Shown: piece after piece, positions 41,379-52,700 of the stretch
Layout: every line of letters starts with the position of its first letter
How positions within the stretch are numbered: the stretch's first letter is position 1
DNA from: Chitinophaga qingshengii
GTDB taxonomy: Bacteria; Bacteroidota; Bacteroidia; Chitinophagales; Chitinophagaceae
Assembly (NCBI RefSeq): GCF_014529935.1
Contig: NZ_JACVFC010000002.1
Location: 620,001 to 684,000, forward strand
Length of the DNA: 64,000 nucleotides
Reading direction: 5' to 3'
Notes under the pieces: generated by a model
What the model was told of the DNA's origin: nothing
Seen by the model: the letters and a program-made list of their open reading frames with translations, nothing else
Databases searched by the model: none
Made by a program: the position numbers and the translations under genes

Positions 41379-44300
41379 TTAGAAAGTGAGATTGAAGCCT
41401 ACATTGATAAATTTATTCTGCGGATACTGTAGTCCGTTCTCATCGATTATCTCCGGTTCAATGCCCAGCTTTTTCACATTATCAATCGAAAACAGGTTGT
41501 AGGTATTTACATACAGTCTTACCTTTTTAATTTTGACCCTGTCCAGCCAGGGCTGTGGCAGCGTATATCCCAGCTCCATCGTCCGCAGACGGAGATAACG
41601 CACATTGGTGAGCCAGAAAGTAGAAGGTTTGTTATAGTTGCTATGACCACCGTCGTTGAAACGCAGCGCCGGGTATTTACCCGGTACCCAGGGACTATTC
41701 ACATCAAACGGGTCCTGGCGGTGCCAGCGGTCATCATAGAACTGGCGTAACAGGTTGCCATTATTCTGATACGGCCAGCGCATTTCCCAGTTCTGTGAGA
41801 AAGAATACAGGGCGCCGCCGGAGAAGTCCGCCGCGAAGTCAATGCCTTTCCAGCGAAGGGCGATATTGAAACCGAAGCCGATAGTGGGATTTTTACCAGT
41901 CTGGTAGCCGATGGGGCGCACATCCTGTCCATCGATGACACCGTCGCCGTTAACATCTTTATAAATGAGGTCACCGGGCAATAGTGTTTTATTTCCTTTA
42001 CCATCAATATTCACCGGATAATGATTGATATCCTCCTGTGATTTAAACTGGCCGATTACCTCATATCCCCAGAAGATGTCACTCCAGCGGTTTTCCTGTG
42101 AACTGTAGTAGTGGTCCAGTGAGTTGCCCCACAAAGGTTTGTAGGACTGCAGGAAACGGCCACGGGAGTACGAAAAATTACCGCCCACGGTAAACTGCAA
42201 CTGACCTGCTTTTCCGTTATAGGCCGCCGATATTTCACCGCCTACCTGTGCATCACTGTTCACGTTTTCTTCCGGCAGCGAGTAACCGATTTCACTGGGC
42301 ACGAGGATATCGTATTTAGGCCCCCGCAGACCTGTACGTTTACGATAGAAATAGTCCACCGCACCGGTTACCTTACCGTTCCACAACGAGTAGTCGACAC
42401 CGATATCCGTGATGCGGGATACAAACCAGGACAGGCGGTTATTTGGGACTCCTTTATCCGCCGAGCCCACCACCACCTGGCCATCGAGGATAACCTTGGA
42501 TGTGTTGTAGTTATACCCCGGCATATAGTCGTAGGCGCCGATACCGATGTCATCATCGCCCAGCTCTCCGTAGGAAGCGCGGATTTTCAGGTCGCTGAGG
42601 ATACTGTTACGGCCGGTGAGGCGACGAAAGAAACCTTCTTCTGTAATACGCCAGCCGGCAGATACAGAAGGGAAGAAACCCCAGCGCCGGTCTGGTGCGA
42701 ACTTCCAGGAAGCGTCACTTCTGCCGGCTACTTCTACAAAATATTTATCGGCATAGCCATAGTTCAGCCGCCCGATATAACCGATACGCGCCTCCGTAAA
42801 ATCCTTGTCGTCGTAGGTATCCATATCGGCGAACTGGATCAGTGGCAATACATTGTTTTTGGGAACAGCGTGTACCCATACTTCTATCTCCCGGCGGGCA
42901 ATGCGTTCCGCCACAAAAGTGGCGCCGATGCTGTGTTTACCGAAAGTATTGGTATAATTGGCCTGTCCCTGTGTTACCTGTTCGAGGATCTTGCGGGTAC
43001 CGCGTTCCCGCCAGGGATTGGAACTGCCGCCGGTACGGCGGTAGGTGCTGTCCTGCGGATAAAACGTATAGGTATCGTACGTGTATTCGTGACCGTTCAT
43101 GAGCCTGTCGGCGAAATAGTAGGAGTACAAACCTTTCAGGGTAAGCCCTTTTAGCGGAGTGGTATATTCTCCGGTGAGGTTGGTTTGCAGTACGCGCCAG
43201 TCTTCTGTCCAGTAGCCGGAAAGCGCCTTGGTCTGCAAGGCCCAGTTCTCGGTATTATGACCGATATCATTGGGATAGGCAGGGTTATCATTCGCGTAAG
43301 GCCGCTCTGTAGGCCGGTTACGGAACAAGGCGAAGCGGGGCGCCCAGTAATCGTCTACACCCGGTACGCCGGGGTTGTCCCGTTCTTCAATACGACCGTT
43401 GATCTGTACCCCAACTTTGAGGCGTTTGGTAATACGTGCGTCCACGTTACTCTGGATATTGGTGCGGTTAAAATCGAATTCACGCCCCAATACTGATTTC
43501 TGGTCCAGCCGGGTAACGGAGAGATAGTAATTGATGTTTTCAGAACCACCGGTAGCATTTACGTTGATGGAGCGTTGCGGCGCATTTTTTTTGATGATAA
43601 AATCGTACCAGTCGAAGCTCTGGTAGCCTTTTTCCGTGCCGGCTTTCCATTTCTCCAGTTCAGCGGGCGTGATTTGGGTACCGGGGTTTTCGCGGTTCAT
43701 TTCTGCATCGGCTTTGCCCAGCATCCATTCGTAGGCGCCGACTGTTTTAGGGAAGCGTGACCAGTTCTGCCATCCCGTATATCCGTCTACGTTAATAAGG
43801 TTACCACTGCCGGTACGACCGCGTTTGGTTGTGACCACGATCACACCGTTGGCCGCGCGTACGCCATAAATAGCGGCGGATGCGTCTTTCAGTACCGTGA
43901 TGCTTTCAATGTCGTTGGGAGAGATATTGTTAAACTGGCCGGCATCTTTCTGTATACCGTCAATGACATACAGCGGGTTACCCATGTTGCGGATCTGGAT
44001 ATTGGCAGAAGCGCCGGGCCGCCCATCGGGCATACGAAAGCTGACACCGGGAATTTTACCTGCCAGCGTGGCGCTGACGGTAGAACCATGTACCCGTTCC
44101 AGGTCTTTGGCCGTCACCGCAGATACCGCACCGGTAACGGATTCCTTACGCTGGGTACCATAGCCCACCACAATCACTTCACCCAGCCCTTTGTTATCCG
44201 GCTCCATTTGTACCTGCATAGGTTTACCGGAAATAGCCGGTAATTCTTTACGCTGATAACCGACATAACTGAAAACAAGGACCGCATGTTCATCGGGTAC

Positions 44301-44519
44301 CGTGAGGGAAAAGATGCCCAGTTCATTGGTAGAAGCACCTTTGGTAGTGCCTTTTACGCTGACGCTGACGCCGGGCAACGGACTGCCTTTCTCGTCCGTG
44401 ACTTTACCGGTGACGGGAATATCCGCCGCCATTGCGGGTATTCCACTCCATAACAGTAAACAGATGGCAATAAGGGGTAGGTTCCGGGCAAAGCCCGGAA
44501 ATGGTAATGGTGTTTTCAT
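41379..44519 (-). CDS. SusC/RagA family TonB-dependent outer-membrane transporter
   Basis: A 1046-residue TonB-linked transporter. After a signal peptide (to about residue 31) comes a carboxypeptidase-D-like domain (PVTGKVTDEKGSPLPGVSV), then the plug with EVIVVGYGTQRKESVTGAVS, and a 22-strand barrel ending in NVGFNLTF. It imports oligosaccharides made by surface enzymes, powered through TonB. The open frame starts at 44552, but the ATG at 44519 begins the signal peptide. The length is normal for the family. Confidence 0.96.
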   Translation of the reverse strand: MKTPLPFPGFARNLPLIAICLLLWSGIPAMAADIPVTGKVTDEKGSPLPGVSVSVKGTTKGASTNELGIFSLTVPDEHAVLVFSYVGYQRKELPAISGKPMQVQMEPDNKGLGEVIVVGYGTQRKESVTGAVSAVTAKDLERVHGSTVSATLAGKIPGVSFRMPDGRPGASANIQIRNMGNPLYVIDGIQKDAGQFNNISPNDIESITVLKDASAAIYGVRAANGVIVVTTKRGRTGSGNLINVDGYTGWQNWSRFPKTVGAYEWMLGKADAEMNRENPGTQITPAELEKWKAGTEKGYQSFDWYDFIIKKNAPQRSINVNATGGSENINYYLSVTRLDQKSVLGREFDFNRTNIQSNVDARITKRLKVGVQINGRIEERDNPGVPGVDDYWAPRFALFRNRPTERPYANDNPAYPNDIGHNTENWALQTKALSGYWTEDWRVLQTNLTGEYTTPLKGLTLKGLYSYYFADRLMNGHEYTYDTYTFYPQDSTYRRTGGSSNPWRERGTRKILEQVTQGQANYTNTFGKHSIGATFVAERIARREIEVWVHAVPKNNVLPLIQFADMDTYDDKDFTEARIGYIGRLNYGYADKYFVEVAGRSDASWKFAPDRRWGFFPSVSAGWRITEEGFFRRLTGRNSILSDLKIRASYGELGDDDIGIGAYDYMPGYNYNTSKVILDGQVVVGSADKGVPNNRLSWFVSRITDIGVDYSLWNGKVTGAVDYFYRKRTGLRGPKYDILVPSEIGYSLPEENVNSDAQVGGEISAAYNGKAGQLQFTVGGNFSYSRGRFLQSYKPLWGNSLDHYYSSQENRWSDIFWGYEVIGQFKSQEDINHYPVNIDGKGNKTLLPGDLIYKDVNGDGVIDGQDVRPIGYQTGKNPTIGFGFNIALRWKGIDFAADFSGGALYSFSQNWEMRWPYQNNGNLLRQFYDDRWHRQDPFDVNSPWVPGKYPALRFNDGGHSNYNKPSTFWLTNVRYLRLRTMELGYTLPQPWLDRVKIKKVRLYVNTYNLFSIDNVKKLGIEPEIIDENGLQYPQNKFINVGFNLTF

Positions 44520-44630
44520 AACGAAGCTATTTGGGTGATTTTGGTTTCCCACCCTGGGGCCTGCCCGACGGGTGGCTGTTAGTTACGTTTCAGTTTTGTC
44601 ATCGTTGAAAAAAGTGCTGCTGACTAGTGC

Positions 44631-46664
44631 CTATCTGACTACGGGGAATGCTACGATTCTTACTTTGGTACATCCGTAAGGGACCAGCGTGATGGTTTCT
44701 TCTTCGGTGGAAGTGGGTCCCTTATAAGTGCCTTCCCTGGTGGTGACTGGCTGCGGCGCCACATCGTCCACCAGTTGCCAGGCCGGTATTTTTTTGGCAG
44801 TGGTGGTAATACTCACCGGGGCGTGTTCCAGGTTCCAGACAAAGTCGGCGGTCACCGGTTTGTCCTTGTGAACACTAAAATTAGCGGCAGGCGCTTTCAC
44901 GGATTTTTCCAACAGGCCGAAGTTCCAGGCCCCTTCCGGGAATATGCTGAAATAACTGCCTTCCTGCTCATCGGTGGCTTTCTCCCAACGTTCGGATAAC
45001 TTCAATGCATATACGAGCGGGCCTCTTTCCACCGCACGGGAATTACGCCCCCAACTGGATACCGTTACCTCCATGGGTAACTGCAACGTCAGCTGATCGT
45101 TGTTTTTCCAGGTCCGTTGCAGGGTGATGATTTGCCCGCCTTTGTCGCGCCGCAGCGGCTGCCCGTTGAGCGTAATAATGGCTTCCTTACACCAGGAAGG
45201 GATACGCAGCTGCAAAGGGAAGGTGGCTGTGCCCTGGGTTTGAAAGATGAACTGCACCTGGTCATCGAAAGGGTAAGCGGTTTCTTCCCGGATGGTAACC
45301 GGCTGTTGTTGTTTGCCTACTTTGGCCGTGACTTCATTCGGGCTATAAGTAAGTGCGGCCAGGCCCTGGCCTTCGGCGGCATACCACAGATGCGAGGTGA
45401 ATTTAGTCCAGCCCTGGTGCATATTGGACGTGCAGCAGGTGTACCCGCTGCGCAGGCCGAACACGTTGTTCATGCCTCTTTCAAACGGAAGGGAGAAATT
45501 AAAAACCCCTTTTTTCACCTGTACCTGGTTAGCGATCTGGAAGTATTGTTTGTTATTGTAATCGTCTGTCGTCTGGGTGGGGAGGGCGTTGAAGGTCATC
45601 CGTTCCAGCGCGTCCATATAACGGATATCGCCGGTAATACCGATGATTTCTTCCAGGGAGAACATAGACTCCACGATAGCGCAGAGTTCCGTTCCCTGCG
45701 TAGGGGCGTTACCGTGAAGGTCTTCATCGGCGGAGAAAATACCCATGGGCAGGCCATGCAGTGTCATCAGGTCATGGAAGCCGGTATGTAGGGAATCCAG
45801 GTATCGCCGGTCGCCGGTACGTTGGTAATTGACCGCCGGGTCTTTGAGGCCCATACCTACGTTTACGCCGTGGCGGTGCATCCATTGGTGATCGTCCTGC
45901 TGCGTAGCCGCATCTATTGCCCAGCTGCGGTTGCCCAGCCAGTTGGTCCAGGGATAACTCTGGCGTTGTATAATGGCCGCCAGTTCCAACAGCGATGGGT
46001 CTTTGGTTTGCTGGTACAGCCATTGTACGATGAGGGCGTTATCAGCGCCACGGGAAGTGGCCCATTCCGTCCATTGGCCTATGGGGCACTTTTTTAGAAC
46101 CTGCAGCTGATACTGAAAATATTTTTTCATGAAGGGGATCACCCGGGCGTCGTTGGTAGCGGTGTAGTACTGCTGCAGTACTTTCAGCATTACCATTTTA
46201 GGCCACCAGTCTTCTCCCGCCTCGGGGTTATTAACGGTAATGGCTATATTCTTTTCGCGCTCCGCTTTGGTAAGCGGACCAAAATAACCGGATGGACGCT
46301 GGTGATCCAGCGTCCAGTTTATATAGCGTAGCACTTTTTGCTGTAGTACAGCATCGTTCAAAAGATAGGCTAATGGCACCGCGCCATCGAGCCAGTAGGG
46401 AGTTTCCTCCCAGCCGTCTCCTTTTCCGCCTAACCAACCATTGTCATTTTTTATTTTGTTGTGAATTTCATCGAGGTGCCCACTGCTGCCGTCGCGCATG
46501 ATTTGTAACTGATGCAGCAGCCAGCCTTTGGGTTTAACAGCGCCCAGTGGCAATTCCTGGTATACCGGCGCTTTAAAGGCGGTAGTAACCGGCGAATGAT
46601 CAACATTCGCCGGTGTAAAACCAACAATAATGGAAGAGAGTGCGAACAACGTGGAATAGCGCAT
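44631..46664 (-). CDS. GH127-type beta-L-arabinofuranosidase
   Basis: A 677-residue secreted protein of the DUF1680/GH127 group. After a signal peptide (about 20 residues) an (alpha/alpha)6 barrel carries Glu326 and Cys328 in GTELCAIVES and Cys410-Cys411 in YTCCTSN, which match the zinc-cysteine cluster in which one Cys is the nucleophile. GH127 enzymes release beta-L-arabinofuranose; related families GH137/142/146 have other arabinosidic targets, so the exact linkage is uncertain. It lies 3 bp after the GH2 gene stop, in the PUL transcript. Confidence 0.85.
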   Translation of the reverse strand: MRYSTLFALSSIIVGFTPANVDHSPVTTAFKAPVYQELPLGAVKPKGWLLHQLQIMRDGSSGHLDEIHNKIKNDNGWLGGKGDGWEETPYWLDGAVPLAYLLNDAVLQQKVLRYINWTLDHQRPSGYFGPLTKAEREKNIAITVNNPEAGEDWWPKMVMLKVLQQYYTATNDARVIPFMKKYFQYQLQVLKKCPIGQWTEWATSRGADNALIVQWLYQQTKDPSLLELAAIIQRQSYPWTNWLGNRSWAIDAATQQDDHQWMHRHGVNVGMGLKDPAVNYQRTGDRRYLDSLHTGFHDLMTLHGLPMGIFSADEDLHGNAPTQGTELCAIVESMFSLEEIIGITGDIRYMDALERMTFNALPTQTTDDYNNKQYFQIANQVQVKKGVFNFSLPFERGMNNVFGLRSGYTCCTSNMHQGWTKFTSHLWYAAEGQGLAALTYSPNEVTAKVGKQQQPVTIREETAYPFDDQVQFIFQTQGTATFPLQLRIPSWCKEAIITLNGQPLRRDKGGQIITLQRTWKNNDQLTLQLPMEVTVSSWGRNSRAVERGPLVYALKLSERWEKATDEQEGSYFSIFPEGAWNFGLLEKSVKAPAANFSVHKDKPVTADFVWNLEHAPVSITTTAKKIPAWQLVDDVAPQPVTTREGTYKGPTSTEEETITLVPYGCTKVRIVAFPVVR

Positions 46665-46667
46665 ATA

Positions 46668-48515
46668 TTAGGGTTTGAGCGTTACTAACGCAGGATTATA
46701 AAGCTTTTGGGTAACCGCTTTCAGTTTCTCCACCGGTACCTTCTGTACTTTACGGTCATAGGTCATCAGACCGTTGATTTCTACTTCCACATCCGTAGTT
46801 TGTGTGTATACCGCCGCTGACAGTCCGATTTTGATCAGCTCTTCCAGTCTGTCAGTGAAAGTGGCATAACGTTTAAACAGGTCATCTGCATTTTTAAAGC
46901 TCTGGTAGCCCCAGTTATCTTTCTGTTGCCATACATGCCCGTCCACCGGCAATCCCAGGCCGCCGTATTCACCCAGCACGATAGCCCTTTTATCTCCATA
47001 AATAGCCGGATCAGGCATCGCCGGCTCGGGATAGTTATGCAGGTCGATGATGGGGCCTATCGGATAAAAGTTGCCACCACTGGCCGTATTCACGAGGCGG
47101 GAAGGATCTTTCTGCATGGTCCAGGCAACAATATCCATGGTTTTAAACTGTCCCCAGGCTTCGTTAAACGGCGTCCATACAATGATGGAAGGGAAGTTAT
47201 ACAGGGTATTGATGATAGCGTTCCATTCCTTGCGGTAGTAGGCTTCAGACTCAGGGCTGCGTTGTTTGTCAGATGCCCTGTCGATAATACCCGGGCGCAT
47301 TTCCCAGCCATTACCGAGGTCGCCGCTGGGCATATCCTGCCATACCAGCATACCTACTTTATCGCAGTAGTAGTACCATCTGGCTGGTTCCACCTTGATA
47401 TGCTTACGGATCATGTTGAAGCCCATCGCTTTCGTTTGTGCGATATCGTATACCAACGCTTCCTCAGTAGGCGCGGTATACAGACCGTCAGGCCACCAGC
47501 CCTGGTCCAGCGGACCAAACTGGAATACAAAACGATTATTGAGCAACATGCGCTGTACACCGTTGTTGTCTTTACCGATAGAAGATTTACGCATCGCGAA
47601 GTAACTCTTTACTTCGTCGATCACTTTGCCCTTGCGGGTGATAGTGAAGCGCAGATCGTACAGGAAAGGGGATTCCGGTGACCACAATTTAGGCGACGGT
47701 ATTTTCAGTTGCAGTGGTTGCGCTTCCAGGTTACCGGCAGCGACTTGCGTGTTGCCGTCCCAGGCGGTCACTTTCACGATATCGCCTGGCTGACGGCCAG
47801 GGATGTCCGCATTCACCGTCAGTTCACTGCGGTCGATGTCCGGTGTTTGTGTAGTGCCGGCAACATAGGCATCGGCCACACCTTCTACCCAAACTGTTTG
47901 CCAGATACCGGTTACCGGCGTATACCAGATACCGTTAGGTTTCTTTACCTGTTTGCCTCTGGGCTGCGGACCTTCATCTGTAGGGTCCCACACGCTGATG
48001 GTGATTTCCTGCGTGCCTTTTTTCAGCAGTGCGGTAATATCAAAAGAGAACGGATCGAAGCCTCCTTCGTGGGTACCCGCTTCTTTACCATTCACGTATA
48101 CGGTTGTACGCCAATCTACCGCGCCGAAATGCAGCAATACCTTTTTACCTTTCATGGCAGCCGGCAACGTGAGGCTGGTGCGGTACCACAGCAGGCTGTC
48201 TTTACCGACAGTACGGCCTACACCGGACAAAGCAGATTCAATAGCGAAGGGCACCAGTATTTTCCCATCCCAGGAAGTGGGTGTGGCAGCGTTTTTTTCC
48301 CGGACAGCATATTGCCATAATCCGTTGAGGTTTTTCCAGTTACCACGCTCCAGTTGTGGGCGGGGATAATCCGGCAATACGGCAGCAGGGTTTACTTTTT
48401 CACTCCAGGGAGAAGTGATTTTGTTACCCGCAATTTTCCAGTCTTGTTGTTGTGCATCGGCCGTGGACAATAGTCCGAGGGATAAAGCCAGTACTAAAAG
48501 GTTGTTTTTTATCAT
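46668..48515 (-). CDS. GH2-family glycoside hydrolase
   Basis: A 615-residue secreted enzyme with signal peptide (cut after TADAQ), jelly-roll sugar-binding domain (about 55-215), Ig-like domain (220-310) and TIM barrel. The acid/base is Glu452 in FNEAWGQ and the likely nucleophile Glu516 in VLGEYGG. GH2 includes beta-galactosidases, beta-glucuronidases, beta-mannosidases and alpha-L-arabinopyranosidases; within this PUL a galactosidase or arabinopyranosidase is plausible. The catalytic domain is short, with no C-terminal accessory domain. Confidence 0.88.
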   Translation of the reverse strand: MIKNNLLVLALSLGLLSTADAQQQDWKIAGNKITSPWSEKVNPAAVLPDYPRPQLERGNWKNLNGLWQYAVREKNAATPTSWDGKILVPFAIESALSGVGRTVGKDSLLWYRTSLTLPAAMKGKKVLLHFGAVDWRTTVYVNGKEAGTHEGGFDPFSFDITALLKKGTQEITISVWDPTDEGPQPRGKQVKKPNGIWYTPVTGIWQTVWVEGVADAYVAGTTQTPDIDRSELTVNADIPGRQPGDIVKVTAWDGNTQVAAGNLEAQPLQLKIPSPKLWSPESPFLYDLRFTITRKGKVIDEVKSYFAMRKSSIGKDNNGVQRMLLNNRFVFQFGPLDQGWWPDGLYTAPTEEALVYDIAQTKAMGFNMIRKHIKVEPARWYYYCDKVGMLVWQDMPSGDLGNGWEMRPGIIDRASDKQRSPESEAYYRKEWNAIINTLYNFPSIIVWTPFNEAWGQFKTMDIVAWTMQKDPSRLVNTASGGNFYPIGPIIDLHNYPEPAMPDPAIYGDKRAIVLGEYGGLGLPVDGHVWQQKDNWGYQSFKNADDLFKRYATFTDRLEELIKIGLSAAVYTQTTDVEVEINGLMTYDRKVQKVPVEKLKAVTQKLYNPALVTLKP

Positions 48516-48539
48516 AAGTTGTTGATTATCGGTTGAAGT

Positions 48540-49562
48540 TTATTCCCCCGCGGGTTTACGTTGTGGCGTACCTATTTTCACCGGTTCACCGATAACGGGC
48601 AAACCATTGTCATCCCAGGAGAAACGTTGTATTCTTGGATTACGTTGGCCGCCGCAGCCTTGTCCTGCGCGGGAATTAGCGTGATAGATGATCCAGTCCT
48701 CTTTGCCATCACCAGATTTGAAGAAGCCGTTGTGCCCGGGCGAGAAAGCGCCGTTTTCCGGTTTGCCGCTGAGAATGGGTGCCGGCATTTTGGTCCAGTT
48801 GGCCGCTACCAGCGGGTCAGCATTTTTCTTCAGGCGCATCAGACCGAGGGCGTAATCATCCGTCCAGCAGCCGCTGACGGAGAATACCAGGAATACATCC
48901 TGTTGTTTGTTGACCAGTATCTCCGGGCCTTCGTTGATACCGTTTTTCTCCCAGGCATATTGTGGCGCAGCAATTTCCACGCGGCCGGAAGCCAGTGTCC
49001 ATGGGTTTTTCATGCGGGCGATGTAGATACGCTGCACATTATCTTTACCATTATGCCCGCTCCATATAAAGTAACGGTTTCCCTTATACGAAAAGACGGT
49101 GCCATCGATGGCGAAGTAATCAGCTGCGGTGTCGCGGATCTGGCCTTTGCTGGTCCAGGTACCCGTAGTTGGATCTGCCGCAGCGTTTTCCAGTACAAAG
49201 GTGTGCTGGGGATGGATGCTGTCTGATGAGCCGGCGGTGTAATACAGGTACCATTTACCATCCAGGCGGTGCAATTCAGGCGCCCATATATCGCGGGCAT
49301 CCGGGCCTTTGGCCGGAGCAGTCCATACTACGGTGGCCGGCGCCGTGGATAAAGCTGACATGGCCTTTGTTTTACGGATCGTGATATTACGCCCGGTAGT
49401 AGCCATGTAATAATATACGCCCTGTTCCCGTATCACCCAGGGGTCGGGGCCACCGGGCAGTAAGGGATTGGTGAACGTTCCGGTAGTGTCCGGTTTGACT
49501 GTCTGGCTAAAACCGGTCATTGTCAGCAAAAGATATAAGGGCAACAGGTACCTGCCTTTCAT
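48540..49562 (-). CDS. GH43-family glycoside hydrolase
   Basis: A 340-residue secreted five-bladed beta-propeller enzyme. Signal peptide to about residue 19; catalytic base Asp40 in GGPDPWVI, pKa modulator Asp153 in AIDGTVF, acid Glu211 in NEGPEI. GH43 members are mostly alpha-L-arabinofuranosidases, endo-arabinanases or beta-xylosidases. First gene of the PUL transcript; the ATG at 49562 begins the signal peptide, the extra 28 codons upstream have no such pattern. Confidence 0.9.
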   Translation of the reverse strand: MKGRYLLPLYLLLTMTGFSQTVKPDTTGTFTNPLLPGGPDPWVIREQGVYYYMATTGRNITIRKTKAMSALSTAPATVVWTAPAKGPDARDIWAPELHRLDGKWYLYYTAGSSDSIHPQHTFVLENAAADPTTGTWTSKGQIRDTAADYFAIDGTVFSYKGNRYFIWSGHNGKDNVQRIYIARMKNPWTLASGRVEIAAPQYAWEKNGINEGPEILVNKQQDVFLVFSVSGCWTDDYALGLMRLKKNADPLVAANWTKMPAPILSGKPENGAFSPGHNGFFKSGDGKEDWIIYHANSRAGQGCGGQRNPRIQRFSWDDNGLPVIGEPVKIGTPQRKPAGE

Positions 49563-49650
49563 AACATAGATGTTGATTGATTTAAGCGTACAAAAAACGC
49601 TTAACGTATTCTCCAAAGAAACAGTAAAGCCGGCTTTATAGTACACCTTT

Positions 49651-49684
49651 TTGTCTCATTCTTTTTACAAATTGTCTCATTTTT
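49651..49684. promoter_or_regulatory. 21-bp-spaced direct repeat in the PUL control region
   Basis: TTGTCTCATT occurs at 49651-49660 and 49672-49681, exactly 21 bp apart (two helical turns), with T-rich sequence after each copy. It lies between the divergent GH43 and kinase genes, 89 bp before the GH43 ATG. Such direct repeats suit AraC-type DNA-binding domains, so it is the likely site of the REC/AraC regulator. Confidence 0.6.
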
Positions 49685-49740
49685 TAGGGTGGACAGTAAT
49701 TCGTCAATGGAAATGGATATTATTATCTTTATAAAAACCT

Positions 49741-52700
49741 TTGTTTTTGCGGGCACGTTGTATTGTCATTTTCCTGTTGCTGTTTGCCAGCTTCCCGGCG
49801 CGCAGCCAGTCTGTCAACTTTATACATTACCAGGTAGAGAACGGGCTGTCGAACAATGCTGTGATCTGTACCTGGCAGGACAGGCAGGGCTTCATGTGGT
49901 TTGGCACCAAGGACGGCCTCAACCGGTTTGATGGTTATACGTTCCGGGTATTCCGTCACGATCCGCAGCAGCCCGGCAGTATCGGTGGTAATTACATTGC
50001 TGTATTGTGGGAAGATAATGACGGCCTATTGTATGTGGGCACAGATAAAGGCCTGTATGTGTACAACCCCGCCACTGAAGCGTTTAAAGCGATCCCCGCA
50101 AAGCCCGGTATTGTGCTGGCGATAGACAAAGACCCGGACGGTAATATCTGGTTCAGCGTAGATCTGAAACTATACCGTTACAACCCGCGTAACGGAGCGC
50201 TGATCGCTCCCGCGCATTACCCATCTGCCAGTAACCTTTGCAGGGCCGCTGATGGCAATATCTGGCTATCATCGCCCGAAGGGCAAATAGCGGTATACAA
50301 CAAACAAACCGACCGGTTTACAGCTTATCCGTTATATGACCACTCTCCTCCCGTGACTTCTACCTGGATCACCAAAATGGTAGCTACCGGCCAGGATACT
50401 ATCCTGGTGGGCACTACCACGCAGGGATTGAAAGTATTCAATACCCGGCTGCATACCTACCAGGACCAGCTTACCCTCACGGCCGAAGGCACGGGCACGT
50501 ATGTACGCGATTTTCTGCGTCGTGGTCCGGATGAATACTGGATCGCCACGGAAAGCGGTATCTATATCTATCATCCTTCCAATGGCAGTTATATCAATCT
50601 CCGGAAAAAATACAACGACCCCTACTCTATTTCCGACAATGCTGTCTACACGCTGTACCGCGACCGGGAAGGCGGCATCTGGGCAGGCACCTACTTTGGA
50701 GGCGTCAATTATTTTACCGGGGCCTATACCGCGTTTGAAAAGTTTTTTCCGCGCACCGGTGAAAATGCGCTCGGCGGCAATGCCGTACGGGAAATTTGCG
50801 CCGACCGTTACGGTCAGCTCTGGATAGGCACCGAAGACGGAGGACTCAACAAAATGGATATACGTAGCGGCAATATCAGCAACATCCGGCCATTGCCCGG
50901 TGGTGGCGGTTTGTCGCACACCAACCTGCATGGATTGCTCGTTACCGGCGATACCCTCTGGATAGGCACTTTCGAGCATGGTCTCGACCTCCTGAACGTA
51001 CGCACCGGCAAATTTTTCCGGCATTATTCCGCCGGCAACGGCCCCTACGACCTGCACAGCAATTTCATCTACAGTATTACGCAGGACCGGCAAGGCGATG
51101 TATTGTTCTGTACTTCGAGGGGGCTTTACCGTTATACGCGGGAACGCGATGGTTTTATTCCTGTTAAAGAAGTACCCGGCTATATTTTCTACACCTGCCT
51201 TTACCAGGATAGCGAAGGCACTTACTGGGCGGGTACTACCCGTGATGGGTTATATCATTTTAATCCGCATACAGGCAAAAAAGGCGTGTATCTGTTCAGC
51301 GATACAGATAGCACCAGTTTGCCCAACAACCGGGTAGACCACATCCTGGAAGACAGCCGCTACCAGCTCTGGTGCGCCACAGAAGGCGGTTTATGCCGGC
51401 TGGATAAATCCACCGGGCGTTTTGTACGGTATACCACTCACAATGGCCTGTTGAGCAATATGACCTATAATCTTTTGGAAGATGACCAGCACGATTTGTG
51501 GATCACCACCTCCAAAGGCCTTGCCCATCTGCATCCCGCAAGCGGCGCTATTAAAGTATACACCAAAGCCAACGGGCTGCTCAATGATCAGTTTAATTAT
51601 AATTCCGCTTACAAAGACAGCTGCGGCACTTTGTACTTCGGCAGCGTAAAAGGTATGATACGCTTTAATCCTGCCAGTCTGCCGGCCGACAGCTATGTAC
51701 CGCCGGTGTACCTCACCGGTTTCCAGGTATTCAACAAACCACTGTTACCCGGTGGCCCTGAACTGGCCCGCGCGATTAACTATACCGATACCATCACGCT
51801 CGCCTACGACCAGTCCTCTTTCAGTATAGACTTTGCCGCGCTGCGTTTTAATTCACCAGAAACCACGCCCTATGCCTATAAGATGGAAGGGCTCGACAAA
51901 GACTGGACTTACCTGGAAACCAACCGCAAGGCCGTTTTCACCAAACTATCACCCGGCACCTATCATTTCCTGGTGAAAGCCGCCAACAACAGCGGGCAAT
52001 GGACCAGCGCCCCACGGCAGCTCACCATCCGCATCCTGCCTCCCTTCTGGGCCAGCTATCCCGCGTATGTCCTGTATCTTGTAACCCTGTGCAGCCTCGT
52101 CTGGTATATTGTCCGGCATTACCGTATCCGCAACCGGCAACAGCAGCAACGCCGTATGGAACTGCTGGAACACGAAAAAGAAAAAGAACTGTACCAGGCC
52201 AAGATTGAGTTTTTTACCCACATCGCCCATGAGATCCGTACCCCGCTCACCCTCATTAAAGGACCGATGGAAAAGGTGATACAACGTTCTGCTGAAGTAC
52301 CGCAGATACAAAAGAACCTGCTGATCATGGAACGTAATACCAACCGGCTGCTGGACCTCACCAACCAGTTACTCGATTTCAGGAGCACCGAAATCAACGG
52401 TTACAAACTTAATTTCGTGAAAGCCCCTGTCCCCGCGCTGTTACAGGAGATACACCTGCAGTTCATACCCGCCGCTGAACAGAAAGAGCTGCAATTCCGT
52501 ATAGCCTTACCCGTTCCCCATTTCTTTGCCTATGTAGATCTGGAAGCGTTCCATAAAATTGTGAGCAACCTCGTCAGCAATGCCATCAAATACGCCGCCG
52601 GTACGGTATTAATTGAACTGCTGCCTGTGGAAGAAAACGACCAATATTTCACGATTCACATTCAGAACGACGGCGTATTGATTCCATCCGAGATGAAAGA

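Noticed and set aside
44520..44630. Second copy of the TTGTCTCATT motif before susC
   Set aside because: Only a partial single match (TTGTCATCGTT) and no 21-bp partner; not enough to call a site.
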